Shown: piece by piece, positions 41,482 through 49,820 of the stretch
Position numbering within the stretch: position 1 is the first letter of the stretch
How the letters are laid out: every line of letters starts with the position of its first letter
NCBI RefSeq assembly: GCF_023184515.1
Contig: NZ_JAAHBP010000028.1
Location: 1 to 56,978, forward strand
Length of the DNA stretch: 56,978 nucleotides
Origin: Streptomyces sp. D2-8
GTDB taxonomy: Bacteria; Actinomycetota; Actinomycetes; Streptomycetales; Streptomycetaceae
Reading direction: 5' to 3'
Translations under genes and position numbers: made by a program
Notes under the pieces: generated by a model
What the model saw: only the letters and a program-made list of their open reading frames with translations
Databases searched by the model: none
What the model was told of the DNA's origin: nothing

Positions 41482-41952
41482 TCAGCCGGACAGGGTGTCC
41501 TCGTCGACGATGTGCACGGCGGCCTCCTCGGCCGACGCGGCGCCGCCGTCGATGCCCACGTCCATGGCGACCAGTGCCTCCTCGTCGTCCTCGTGGGCGC
41601 CCTCGTCGGGTGCCACGAGCCGGCCGGAGCGCGCGGCGCCGACCTCGTTGTCCAGGAGTTCCCCGTCGGTGCCCGCGCAGTCCCCGAGGCCGTCACCGTC
41701 CGGGGCGGCGGCATCCGGCAGCTCTTCGGAGAGCCGCTGGTCCAGCGTCTCGCCGCGCTGCCGCTCGGCCGCCGTCACGCCGAGGTGCTCCACGGCCCAG
41801 GGTCGCTCGGGAGGGGACCAGCCCCGGTCCAGGGGATCGTCGACGCCGTCGTTCTCCAGGGTGTCCTCGGCGTCGAGCAGCCCCGTGTCCTCCCTCTGCT
41901 CGTCTTGGTCCGGCTGGTAGACGTCGTCTCCCCAGCCGTCGGAGCTGTTCAC
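41482..41952 (-). CDS. DUF5709 protein
   Basis: A 156-residue, very acidic protein (DDVYQPDQDEQREDTGLLDAEDTL, then RGWSPPERPWAVEHLGVT and VGAARSGRLVAPDEGAHEDDEE). It matches the actinobacterial DUF5709 family of unknown function, probably disordered. Start GTG 41952 with GGAGGT five bases upstream. It may be co-transcribed with L31B. Confidence 0.85.
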   Translation of the reverse strand: MNSSDGWGDDVYQPDQDEQREDTGLLDAEDTLENDGVDDPLDRGWSPPERPWAVEHLGVTAAERQRGETLDQRLSEELPDAAAPDGDGLGDCAGTDGELLDNEVGAARSGRLVAPDEGAHEDDEEALVAMDVGIDGGAASAEEAAVHIVDEDTLSG

Positions 41953-42175
41953 GGGTACCTCCAGGGGGTGGGGACGGGCCCGTATCCACGCGGCCCTAGC
42001 CGGGCCGCCGCCGCACGGAGCACTGACGCCGCCCGATCCGCTGGTTCCCGGGCGTTCCCCGAGCCGGTGCCTGATTCCAGCCTTCCACCCCGGCTCGGGA
42101 CCGCGCAACGCCAAGGACGCGATGGCCCCTGCGGACGAGCGCGGCTCCCCGCACCTCCCGCGGCTCGGCCTCGGC

Positions 42176-43957
42176 TCACCCGTGCCACGACCTCCACAGC
42201 GCCGCATACGCCCCGTCCGCCGCGACCAGCTCCTCGTGGCTGCCCAGCTCGCTGATCCGGCCGTTCTCGACGACGGCGATGACGTCGGCGTCGTGGGCGG
42301 TGTGCAGCCGGTGGGCGATGGCGACCACGGTGCGGCCGTCGAGGACCCGGGCCAGGGACCGTTCCAGGTTGCGGGCGGCGCGCGGGTCGAGCAGGGACGT
42401 CGCCTCGTCCAGGACCAGCGTGTGCGGGTCGGCCAGCACCAGGCGGGCCAGCGCGATCTGCTGGGCCTGGGCCGGGGTGAGCGCCAGACCGCCCGAGCCG
42501 ACCTCGGAGTCCAGGCCGTCGTCGAGCGCACGGGCCCAGCCGTCGGCGTCGACCGCGCCGAGCGCCGCCCACAGCTCGGCGTCGACGGCGCCGGTCCGCG
42601 CGAGCCGGAGGTTGTCGCGCAGGGAGCCCACGAAGACGTGGTGCTCCTGGTTGACCAGGGCCACGTGGGAGCGGACGCGTTCGGCGGGCATCCGGGACAG
42701 CTCGGCGCTGCCCAGGGTGATCCGGCCGTCCCGGGGCGCGTAGATCCCGGCGAGCAGCCGGCCCAGCGTGGACTTGCCCGCACCCGAGGGGCCGACCAGG
42801 GCCAGCCGGGTGCCGGGGGAGACCTCCAGGGACACCTTGCGCAGGACGTCCACGCCCTCCAGGTAGCCGAAGTGCACCCGGTCGGCGTGCACATGACGTC
42901 CCTCGGGAGCCACCGACGGATCCCCGGCGTCCTGCTCGATGTCCCGGACCCCGACGAGCCGGGCCAGCGACACCTGGGCCACCTGCAGCTCGTCGTACCA
43001 GCGCAGGATCATGCCCACCGGGTCGACCAGCATCTGGGCGATCAGCGCGCCGGTCGTCAGCTGGCCGACGTCGATCCACCCGTGCAGGGCGAACACACCG
43101 CCGATCATCAGGACGGAGGCGAGCACGGTCACGTGGGTGACGTTGATGACCGGGAAGAGCACGGACCGCAGCCAGAGGGTGTACCGCTCCCAGGCCGTCC
43201 ACTCCCGGATCCGGCGCTCCGACAGCGCGACGCGGCGGTCGCCGAGGCGGTGGGCCTCGACGGTGCGCCCGGCGTCCACGGTCTCGGCGAGCGCGGCGGC
43301 CACGGCGGCGTACCCGGCGGCCTCGGAACGGTAGGCCGAGGGCGCCCGCCGGAAGTACCAGCGGCAGCCGACGATCAGCAGCGGCAGGGCGAGCAGCACG
43401 GCGAGCGCCAGCGGCGGCGCCGTGATCACCAGCCCGCCCATCAGCAGGATCACCCACACCACGCCGATCGACAGCTGCGGCACCGCCTCGCGCATGGCGT
43501 TGCCCAGGCGGTCGATGTCCGTCGTGATGCGCGACAGCAGATCGCCGGTCCCGGCGCGCTCCAGCACCCCGGGCGGCAGCCCGACCGACCGGACGAGGAA
43601 GTCCTCGCGCAGGTCGGCCAGCATCCGCTCACCCAGCATGGCGCCGCGCAACCGCACCTGACGGACGAACACGGCCTGGACGGCCAGCGCGGCCACGAAG
43701 AGCCCCGCCGTGAGTTCCAGCCGCAGGTCCCGTGCCCCGTCGGACACCCGCTCCACCAGTCCGCCCAGCAGCCAGGGACCGGCCATCGAGGCGATCACGG
43801 CGGCCGTGTTGACGGCCACCAGCAGCAGGAACGCCCGCCGGTGCCGGCGCAGCAGTTCGGCCACGTAGGCGCGGACGGTCTCGGGGGCGCCGACCGGCAG
43901 GGTGTTCGCCGTCGTCGGGGCCGCCGGGTCGTACGCCGGTGGCGCGACGCCGATCAT
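42176..43957 (-). CDS. ABC exporter half-transporter, intact Walker A, degenerate signature
   Basis: A 593-residue type-IV exporter: six membrane helices (about 42-340), then the ATPase. Walker A GPSGAGKST is at 389-397, the Q-loop Gln at 437, Walker B TLVLDE at 513-518 and the H-loop His at 549. The signature that should read LSGGQ is LTPAQ (493-497). Its upstream partner has the opposite defect, so together they form one competent and one degenerate ATP site, as in TM287/288-type heterodimers. The ATG overlaps the partner's TGA (ATGA). Substrate unknown. Confidence 0.92.
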   Translation of the reverse strand: MIGVAPPAYDPAAPTTANTLPVGAPETVRAYVAELLRRHRRAFLLLVAVNTAAVIASMAGPWLLGGLVERVSDGARDLRLELTAGLFVAALAVQAVFVRQVRLRGAMLGERMLADLREDFLVRSVGLPPGVLERAGTGDLLSRITTDIDRLGNAMREAVPQLSIGVVWVILLMGGLVITAPPLALAVLLALPLLIVGCRWYFRRAPSAYRSEAAGYAAVAAALAETVDAGRTVEAHRLGDRRVALSERRIREWTAWERYTLWLRSVLFPVINVTHVTVLASVLMIGGVFALHGWIDVGQLTTGALIAQMLVDPVGMILRWYDELQVAQVSLARLVGVRDIEQDAGDPSVAPEGRHVHADRVHFGYLEGVDVLRKVSLEVSPGTRLALVGPSGAGKSTLGRLLAGIYAPRDGRITLGSAELSRMPAERVRSHVALVNQEHHVFVGSLRDNLRLARTGAVDAELWAALGAVDADGWARALDDGLDSEVGSGGLALTPAQAQQIALARLVLADPHTLVLDEATSLLDPRAARNLERSLARVLDGRTVVAIAHRLHTAHDADVIAVVENGRISELGSHEELVAADGAYAALWRSWHG

Positions 43958-45792
43958 GCCTTCTCCTCGATCTCTTCCAGTTCCTGCAGTACGTCGTCGT
44001 CCTTCAGTACGTCGTCCTTCAGCACGTCCTTCAGGGCGACCGAGCCGTTCGGCGCGGCCTCGTCGTCCGTCTCGCGGGTGACCACCGCCCGGTAGCGGGG
44101 CTCGGTGCGCACCAGCTCCCGGTGCGCGCCGACCGCCACGGCCTCGCCGTCGTGCAGGAACACGACCCGGTCGGCGCGGTCCAGCAGCAGTGGCGAGGAG
44201 GTGAACACCACGGTCGTGCGCCCGTCGCGCAACTCCCGCACGCCCTGCGCGATCCGTGCCTCGGTGTGCGAGTCGACGGCCGAGGTCGGCTCGTCCAGGA
44301 CGAGCGCCTCCGGGTCCGTGATCAGCGACCGGGCGAGGGCGAGCCGCTGGCGCTGACCGCCGGACAGGGACCGGCCGCGTTCGGTGATCCGCGCGTCCAT
44401 GGGGTCGGCGGCGTCCAATGAGCCCTGCACCAGCGCCGCCAGCACGTCGTCGCACTGCGCGGCCGCGAGCGCCTGCCTCGGCTGGACGGTGCCCGACGCG
44501 GGTACGTCGAGCAGGTCGCGCAGCGTGCCGGACAGCAGGACCGGGTCCTTGTCCTGGACGAGGACGGCCGTACGGGCGCTGTCCAGCGGGAGTTCGTCGA
44601 GCGGCACCCCGCCCAGCAGCACCGAGGTGCCCTCCTGGGACGGGTGTCCGCCCATCCGTTCCGCCAGCAGGCCCGCCGCGTCCGGGTCGCCGCACACCAC
44701 GGCCGTGAGCCGGCCGGCGGGCGCGAGCAGTCCGGTCTCCGGGTCGTACAGGTCGCCGGAGGGGACGTCGGCCGCGCGCGACCCGGCGGTGTCCGTGGGC
44801 CGCTGGAGCGACAGCACTCCCGCGGCCCGCTTCGCGGAGGGCCGGGAGAAGGAGTACGCCATGGCGATCTCCTCGAAGTGCCGCAGCGGGTAGGTGAGGA
44901 CCATGACCGAGCTGTAGACGGTGACCAGTTCGCCGACGGTGATCCGGCCCTCGCGCGCCAGCCGCACGCCGTACCAGACGACGGCGATGAGCAGCAGCCC
45001 CGGCAGCAGGACCTGGATCGCGGAGATCAGCGACCACATCCGGGCGCTGCGCACGGCCGCGTGGCGTACTTCCTGGGAGGCGCTGCGGTAGCGGTCGAGG
45101 AACAGTTCCTCGCCGCCGATGCCGCGCAGCACGCGCAGGCCGGCGACGGTGTCCGAGGCGAGTTCGGTGGCGCGTCCGGCCTTCTCGCGCTGGGTGTCGG
45201 CACGCCGGGTGGCGCGGGGCAGCAGAGGCAGTACCGCGAGTGCCAACGCGGGCAGCCCCACGGCGACGACCACGCCGAGCGCCGGCTGGTAGACGAGCAG
45301 GCCGGCGCAGACCAGCACGATGGTGACCACGGCCGCGGTGAAGCGGGACAGTGCCTCGACGAACCAGCCGATCTTCTCGACGTCACCCGTCGAAACCGCC
45401 ACCACTTCACCGGCCGCGACACGCCGGGTCAGTGCCGAACCCAGATGGGCGGCCTTGCGGGCGAGCAGCTGCTGGACGCGGGCGGCCGCCGTGATCCAGT
45501 TGGTGATCGCGGTGCGGTGCAGGAAGGTGTCGCCGACCGCGTTGCCGGCGCAGGCCAGCGCCAGCAGGCCGCCCGCCAGGGCGAGCCCCGTGCCCGAGCG
45601 GTCGACGACGGCCTGCACGGCGACACCGACACAGAACGGCAGCGCGGCGACGGAGGCGAAGTGCAGCAGCCCCCAGGCCAGCGACTTGAGCTGACCGCCC
45701 AGCTGATTCCGGAAGAGCCACCACAGGAATCGGGGACCCGAACGCGCGTCCGGCACGCCCGGGTCGGGGTACGGAAGGTCTTGAATCTGCAT
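43954..45792 (-). CDS. ABC exporter half-transporter, degenerate Walker A, intact signature
   Basis: A 612-residue exporter half. Six membrane helices (about 35-310) precede an ATPase domain in which Walker A has decayed to GDPDAAGL (368-375, no Lys or Ser/Thr). The H-loop is FTSSP instead of containing His, while the signature LSGGQ (476-480) and Walker B ALVLDE (496-501) are intact. It should therefore support ATP hydrolysis only by giving its signature to the partner's Walker A. The C-terminal tail (about 588-612) is an acidic DVL/DDVL/DDDVL ladder. Start ATG 45792 has only a weak site. It is divergent from the PNGase A-like gene. Confidence 0.9.
   Translation of the reverse strand: MQIQDLPYPDPGVPDARSGPRFLWWLFRNQLGGQLKSLAWGLLHFASVAALPFCVGVAVQAVVDRSGTGLALAGGLLALACAGNAVGDTFLHRTAITNWITAAARVQQLLARKAAHLGSALTRRVAAGEVVAVSTGDVEKIGWFVEALSRFTAAVVTIVLVCAGLLVYQPALGVVVAVGLPALALAVLPLLPRATRRADTQREKAGRATELASDTVAGLRVLRGIGGEELFLDRYRSASQEVRHAAVRSARMWSLISAIQVLLPGLLLIAVVWYGVRLAREGRITVGELVTVYSSVMVLTYPLRHFEEIAMAYSFSRPSAKRAAGVLSLQRPTDTAGSRAADVPSGDLYDPETGLLAPAGRLTAVVCGDPDAAGLLAERMGGHPSQEGTSVLLGGVPLDELPLDSARTAVLVQDKDPVLLSGTLRDLLDVPASGTVQPRQALAAAQCDDVLAALVQGSLDAADPMDARITERGRSLSGGQRQRLALARSLITDPEALVLDEPTSAVDSHTEARIAQGVRELRDGRTTVVFTSSPLLLDRADRVVFLHDGEAVAVGAHRELVRTEPRYRAVVTRETDDEAAPNGSVALKDVLKDDVLKDDDVLQELEEIEEKA
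43988..44032. repeat. Stepped 18/15/12-base tandem repeat
   Basis: Three consecutive units (43988-44005, 44006-44020, 44021-44032), each one GTC triplet shorter than the last. They encode KDDDVL, KDDVL and KDVL in the exporter tail. Reading frame is preserved, so the array can change length without harm. Confidence 0.75.
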
Positions 45793-45814
45793 GACGTCCC
45801 AGTGGCTCGTGTCA

Positions 45815-45847
45815 GGGGGATGGCGGGGGGATGGCGTGGGGATGGGG
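45815..45847 (+). repeat. G-rich 11-base repeats, G-quadruplex motif
   Basis: Two exact GGGGGATGGCG units (45815-45825, 45826-45836) and a degenerate third. The run contains four G-tracts of 5, 6, 4 and 4 with loops of 5, 7 and 2 bases, a strong quadruplex-forming pattern. It lies 22 bases upstream of the exporter ATG in the divergent gap shared with the PNGase A-like gene. Confidence 0.65.
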
Positions 45848-46009
45848 CCGGCCGAAGGCAGCAAACCGTGACAGGTTCGCCTCGCCGCGTGGTCGGAGGC
45901 AACAGGTTTTCCGCCCACCGAACGGAACCGGCCGACAGGGGGGAAGAGGGCTGTCCCGGCGGGCCGGTGCGCATTGCGCAGGCGGCCCGGGCCCCGTAGA
46001 ACACCGCCC

Positions 46010-47614
46010 ATGAAGAGACGGATCGTCATGTCCATGCTTGCCGGAGCGACCCTCCTGGCGAGCACCCTCCTCGGCACCGGCCCCGCCCGGGCGGCGGACG
46101 TCCCGGCCCCGGCGGCCGGCGTCCCCGCCGAGTTCGGCACCGACTGGCACGACCCGGTCACGGCCGCCCCGCCCGTCGACAGGCCGGCTGGACAGTCCTG
46201 CGAAGTCACCGTCGCCCGGGCGCAGTTCCGTGACTTCACCCCCTACCGCGGCACGTACACCCCGCCCGACGGCTGCGGCGACCGCTGGAGCAAGGTGGTG
46301 CTGCGGCTCGACGGCAGGGTCAAGGGGCGCCAGTACGACCGGCTCGGCTACCTCCACGTCGGCGGGGTCGAGATCTTCCGGACGTCGACGCCGCAGCCCT
46401 CGCCGGACGGCATCGAGTGGTCCGTGGAGAAGGACGTCACGCGCTACAGCGACACCTTCCGCACGAGCCGCGACGTCGAGATGCTCATCGGGAACGTCGT
46501 CGACGACACCTACACGGGCGTCCTCGACGTCGAGGTCACGCTGACGTTCCACCGGGGCCGCCCCGACGGGAAGAGCCCCGACCGGGTCCTCACCCTCGAC
46601 GGTGACTCGGCCCTCACCACCCCGCGCAACAGCGAGCGCATCGTCGCCGAGGTGTACGCGACCGGATCCGGCGGCGGCTGCGAGGAGTACTGGTACCTGA
46701 CGGTGTCCGAGCCGGCGCCGTACTCCTGCAAGGCGGCTCAAGGTCCTTACCGGGAGGTTCAGATCAGCGTGGACGGCCGGCTCGCCGGCATCGCCGCCCC
46801 GTTCCCGACGGTGTGGACCGGAGGCTGGTCCAACCCGTTCCTCTGGTACGTGATCCCAGGGCCGCGCGCCTTCGACATCAAGCCGATCACCTACGACCTC
46901 ACGCCCTTCGCCGGGATCCTCAACGACGGCCGCCCGCACCGCGTCGAGGTCTCGGTCGTCGGCGTCCCCGAGGGGCAGAGCGGCTGGAGCACGCCCGTGA
47001 ACGTCCTCGTCTGGCAGGACGAGCGGCGCGAGCAGGTCACCGGGAAGCTCACCGTGCACAGGGAAGGCGACCTCATCAACTCATCGGTGTACACGCCCGG
47101 TTCGGAGCACGGCGTCGATACCGAGGGGGCCCACCGGCTGATCGTCGGGGGCTACATCGACACCTCGCACGGCCGCGTCGGGACCACCGTCAGCCGCTCC
47201 CTCGCCAACGCCTCCACCCACCGGTGGACCGACGGCGAGACGCGTGACGCTCTCGAAGCCACCTGGACCGACGACGAGTCGGTGACCGTCGGCGGCCGGA
47301 CCACGCGGACCCGCCGCAGCTACACCATGGACGGCACGACCACCCTCGGCGCGGGCGACCGCCTGCGCACCGTGCTGACTCTCGGCGACCGCGCCACGGT
47401 CACCGGGACGCGCGGCGGACGACGCACCGTGTGGTCACGGCTGGACAACTCCTACACGGGCGACGCGACCTACACGGCGCACGTGCCGCGCGACCAGCGT
47501 CACGCGGTCGGCACCACGAGCGAGCGCTACCGGCTGCACGGCTCGCGCGGCTGCTACGACCGCACCCTGACCACCGTGCAGGGGGTGCTCACGGGGGACC
47601 GCAGCAGGTGCTGA
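46010..47614 (+). CDS. Secreted peptide-N-glycosidase A-like amidase
   Basis: A 534-residue exported protein. A Sec signal (KRRIVMSMLAGATLLASTLL, cleavage near ARAADV) is followed by a beta-rich body with CEVTVARAQFRDFTPYRGTYTPP, GRQYDRLGYLHVGGVEIFRTSTPQP and IEWSVEKDVTRYSDTF. These are landmarks of the plant/fungal PNGase A family, which releases N-glycans, including core-fucosylated ones, from glycopeptides. In a soil actinomycete it would serve deglycosylation of plant or fungal proteins. Start ATG 46010 lacks a clear site; 46028 is an alternative. It is divergent from the exporter pair. Confidence 0.85.
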   Translation: MKRRIVMSMLAGATLLASTLLGTGPARAADVPAPAAGVPAEFGTDWHDPVTAAPPVDRPAGQSCEVTVARAQFRDFTPYRGTYTPPDGCGDRWSKVVLRLDGRVKGRQYDRLGYLHVGGVEIFRTSTPQPSPDGIEWSVEKDVTRYSDTFRTSRDVEMLIGNVVDDTYTGVLDVEVTLTFHRGRPDGKSPDRVLTLDGDSALTTPRNSERIVAEVYATGSGGGCEEYWYLTVSEPAPYSCKAAQGPYREVQISVDGRLAGIAAPFPTVWTGGWSNPFLWYVIPGPRAFDIKPITYDLTPFAGILNDGRPHRVEVSVVGVPEGQSGWSTPVNVLVWQDERREQVTGKLTVHREGDLINSSVYTPGSEHGVDTEGAHRLIVGGYIDTSHGRVGTTVSRSLANASTHRWTDGETRDALEATWTDDESVTVGGRTTRTRRSYTMDGTTTLGAGDRLRTVLTLGDRATVTGTRGGRRTVWSRLDNSYTGDATYTAHVPRDQRHAVGTTSERYRLHGSRGCYDRTLTTVQGVLTGDRSRC

Positions 47615-47740
47615 GGTGACCGGTGGGGTGCGTGTGACGCGTGCCACGCATGGGGCTTTTACCTGGCTGAAACGTTGCGGTCTTGTGCGCGATCAAGACA
47701 GCCTCCAGAGTGGTCGGAATCGGAAGTGATTTTCCGCATA

Positions 47741-47785
47741 ACAGAAGTCCCCTCCGGCTTCTGTGCGTCCCGTTCCCCTAGGAGG
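47741..47785 (+). promoter_or_regulatory. Leader hairpin with anti-Shine-Dalgarno loop before dctA
   Basis: ACAGAAG (47741-47747) pairs with CTTCTGT (47758-47764), extended by CC/GG past a bulged T. The five-base loop is CCTCC (47751-47755), complementary to the GGAGG (47781-47785) that serves the GTG at 47790. A loop-site interaction could hide the ribosome binding site. A CGGAA-N6-TTCCG dyad (47721-47736) precedes it. Confidence 0.4.
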
Positions 47786-47789
47786 CTTC

Positions 47790-49211
47790 GTGCCGCCGTC
47801 CGTACCGTCCCTCCCGCGACGCGTCGCACGCACTCTACGCACCTCGCTGTTCGCGCAGGTTTCCTGCGCGCTCGTCCTCGGCATCGTCGTCGGAAAGCTG
47901 TGGCCGGACACGGCCACGGCTCTCCAGCCGCTCGGCGACGGTTTCACCCGCCTCATCAAGACGGTGATCTCGCCGCTCGTGTTCTGCGTGGTCGTCGTCG
48001 GCATCGCCAAGGCGGGTGATCTGAAGGCCTTCGGCCGGATCGGGGTCAAGGCCCTCATCTGGTTCGAGGTCGCCTCCACGGCCGCCCTGGTCATCGGTCT
48101 CGTCGCCGCCAACGTCGTCGGCCCCGGCAGGGGCATGAACGTCGACCCCTCCTCGCTCGATGCCGCGGCGGTGGACGAGACGACGGGCGGCGGCCATCTG
48201 CCCACGACCACCGAGTTCGTCCTGAACGCGCTGCCGCAGAGCTTCCTAGGCGCCTTCGCCGAGAACGAACTGCTCCAAGTCCTCATCCTCGCCTGCCTGG
48301 TGGGCGCCGCCCTGCTGCACCTCGGGCACACCAAGGTGCCGAAGGTCCTCCCCGCGATCGAGCAGGCCCAGGAGGTCATCTTCGCGGTCGTCGGATTCAT
48401 CATGCGGCTGGCCCCGATCGCGGTGTTCGGCGCGATGGCCCACCTGGTCGGCAACTACGGCCTGGGCGTGATGAGGACGTACGCCAAGCTCATCGTGCTC
48501 TGCTATGTGGCGGCGGCGCTGTTCGTCGCGCTGCTGGCCGTCGCCCTGAAGCTCGTGACCGGCCTCAGTCTGTGGAAGTTCCTGCGCTACATCCGCGAGG
48601 AGATGCTGCTCGCGCTCGGCACCGCGTCCACCGAGTCGGTCATGCCGCGGGTGATGCAGAAGCTGCGCCGGGCCGGCGCCCGCGACGACGCCGTGGGGCT
48701 GGTGCTCCCCACCGGCTACTCCTTCAACCTCGACGGCGCCTCGCTCTACCTGTCCATCGGCACCCTGTTCATCGCCCAGGCGGTGGGCGTGGACCTGAGC
48801 CTCGGTCAGCAGGTCACCGTCGTCCTGGTGCTGATGCTGACCAGCAAGGGCATGGCGGGGATCCCCGGTTCGGCGTTCCTCGCCCTGTCCGCGACCGCCT
48901 CGTCCCTGGGGGTGATCCCTGCCGGGGCCGTCGCGCTGCTGCTCGGCGTGGACCGCATCATGGACTCGATGCGCGTCGTCACGAACCTGCTCGGCAACTG
49001 CGTCGCCGTCTTCGCGGTGTCCCGCTGGGAGGGGGCCCTGGACACCGCCCGGGCGAAGAGGGTGCTCGGCGGGGAGGACACCTCCCCGCCGGAGGACGGC
49101 GCGAAGGGCCTCGGCGGCGAGACCGGGGCCGAGGCGCCGGTGCCGGACATCCCGGCCCAGAAGGCCAAGGAACTCAAGGAGCTCAAGGAGCCCGCCCCCG
49201 AGGCCGGTTGA
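47790..49211 (+). CDS. Dicarboxylate/cation symporter (SDF family, DctA-like)
   Basis: A 473-residue transporter with about eight membrane helices and two re-entrant loops: GTASTESVMP (HP1-type), NLDGASLYLSIGTLFIAQ (helix 7) and SKGMAGIPGSAFL (HP2). It takes up C4-dicarboxylates or glutamate/aspartate with protons or sodium. GTG 47790 has AGGAGG five bases upstream and is preferred to the GTG at 47763. The C-terminal tail (about 425-473) is long, charged and ends in KAKELKELKEPAPEAG. The family is certain, the exact substrate not. Confidence 0.88.
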   Translation: MPPSVPSLPRRVARTLRTSLFAQVSCALVLGIVVGKLWPDTATALQPLGDGFTRLIKTVISPLVFCVVVVGIAKAGDLKAFGRIGVKALIWFEVASTAALVIGLVAANVVGPGRGMNVDPSSLDAAAVDETTGGGHLPTTTEFVLNALPQSFLGAFAENELLQVLILACLVGAALLHLGHTKVPKVLPAIEQAQEVIFAVVGFIMRLAPIAVFGAMAHLVGNYGLGVMRTYAKLIVLCYVAAALFVALLAVALKLVTGLSLWKFLRYIREEMLLALGTASTESVMPRVMQKLRRAGARDDAVGLVLPTGYSFNLDGASLYLSIGTLFIAQAVGVDLSLGQQVTVVLVLMLTSKGMAGIPGSAFLALSATASSLGVIPAGAVALLLGVDRIMDSMRVVTNLLGNCVAVFAVSRWEGALDTARAKRVLGGEDTSPPEDGAKGLGGETGAEAPVPDIPAQKAKELKELKEPAPEAG

Positions 49212-49220
49212 CCGAAAGGC

Positions 49221-49271
49221 AGCGGGCCGTGGTCGCCGCTCGTGCAGAACGAGCGGCGCCCACGGCCCGCT
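49221..49271. terminator. Long bidirectional terminator hairpin
   Basis: A 23-base arm (49221-49243) pairs with 49249-49271 with one mismatch around the loop GCAGA. It sits between the convergent symporter and MarR genes and would stop transcripts from both sides. Confidence 0.8.
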
Positions 49272-49284
49272 TTCGCGCTGCGGT

Positions 49285-49734
49285 TCAGCAGGGCTGCACC
49301 GGTGTCCCGTCGATCAGTGTGTCGAGCAGCCCCCCGAGCGCCTCCCGCTGATCCCCCGTCAGCGGAGCGAGGATCTCCTCGGCGGCCGACCTGCGCGCCG
49401 CCCGCAGCTCGCGCAGCGCGCCCCGGCCGTCGTCCGTGAGCTCGATGCGGATCACCCGCCGGTTCGCCGGGTCCGGGACCCGCCGCACCTTGCCGCTCGC
49501 CTCCAGGCCGTCGACCAGCGTCGTCACGGCTCGCGGCACCACCTCAAGACGCTCGGCCAGGTCGGCCATGCGAGGTGGTGAACCCCAGTGCGCCAGCGTG
49601 CGCAGCAGCCGGGACTGGGCCGGGGTGATACCAAGGTCGCGATGCTCCAGATGGCGCTTCTGGATGCGGTGCACCCGGCGGGTGAGCCGCAGCAACTGCT
49701 CGGCGAGCAGGCCGTCGGGGTCGGGCGTGGTCAT
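49285..49734 (-). CDS. MarR-family regulator
   Basis: A 149-residue MarR protein: winged helix with ITPAQSRLLRTLAHWGSPPRMADLAERLEVVPRAVTTLVDGLEASGKVRRV and the wing VPDPANRRVIRIELT. It is divergent from an ABC exporter across 86 bases containing a clear inverted repeat, and so is most likely its repressor and an autoregulator. Inducer unknown, probably the exported drug-like compound. Confidence 0.92.
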   Translation of the reverse strand: MTTPDPDGLLAEQLLRLTRRVHRIQKRHLEHRDLGITPAQSRLLRTLAHWGSPPRMADLAERLEVVPRAVTTLVDGLEASGKVRRVPDPANRRVIRIELTDDGRGALRELRAARRSAAEEILAPLTGDQREALGGLLDTLIDGTPVQPC

Positions 49735-49758
49735 GCGGGAACAATATCAGGATGCAGT

Positions 49759-49791
49759 TCATTGTGAGTCTAGGTAACAATGAGCTACGAT
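49759..49791 (+). promoter_or_regulatory. MarR operator over the exporter promoter
   Basis: Inverted repeat TCATTGT (49759-49765) and ACAATGA (49777-49783), 11-base spacer. It covers a -35-like TTGTGA (49762-49767) and abuts a -10-like TACGAT (49786-49791), spacer 18. Predicted start is about 23 bases before the exporter ATG. Confidence 0.65.
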
Positions 49792-49820
49792 CCGATCCGC
49801 CGCATCCCTCGTAGGAGCCC

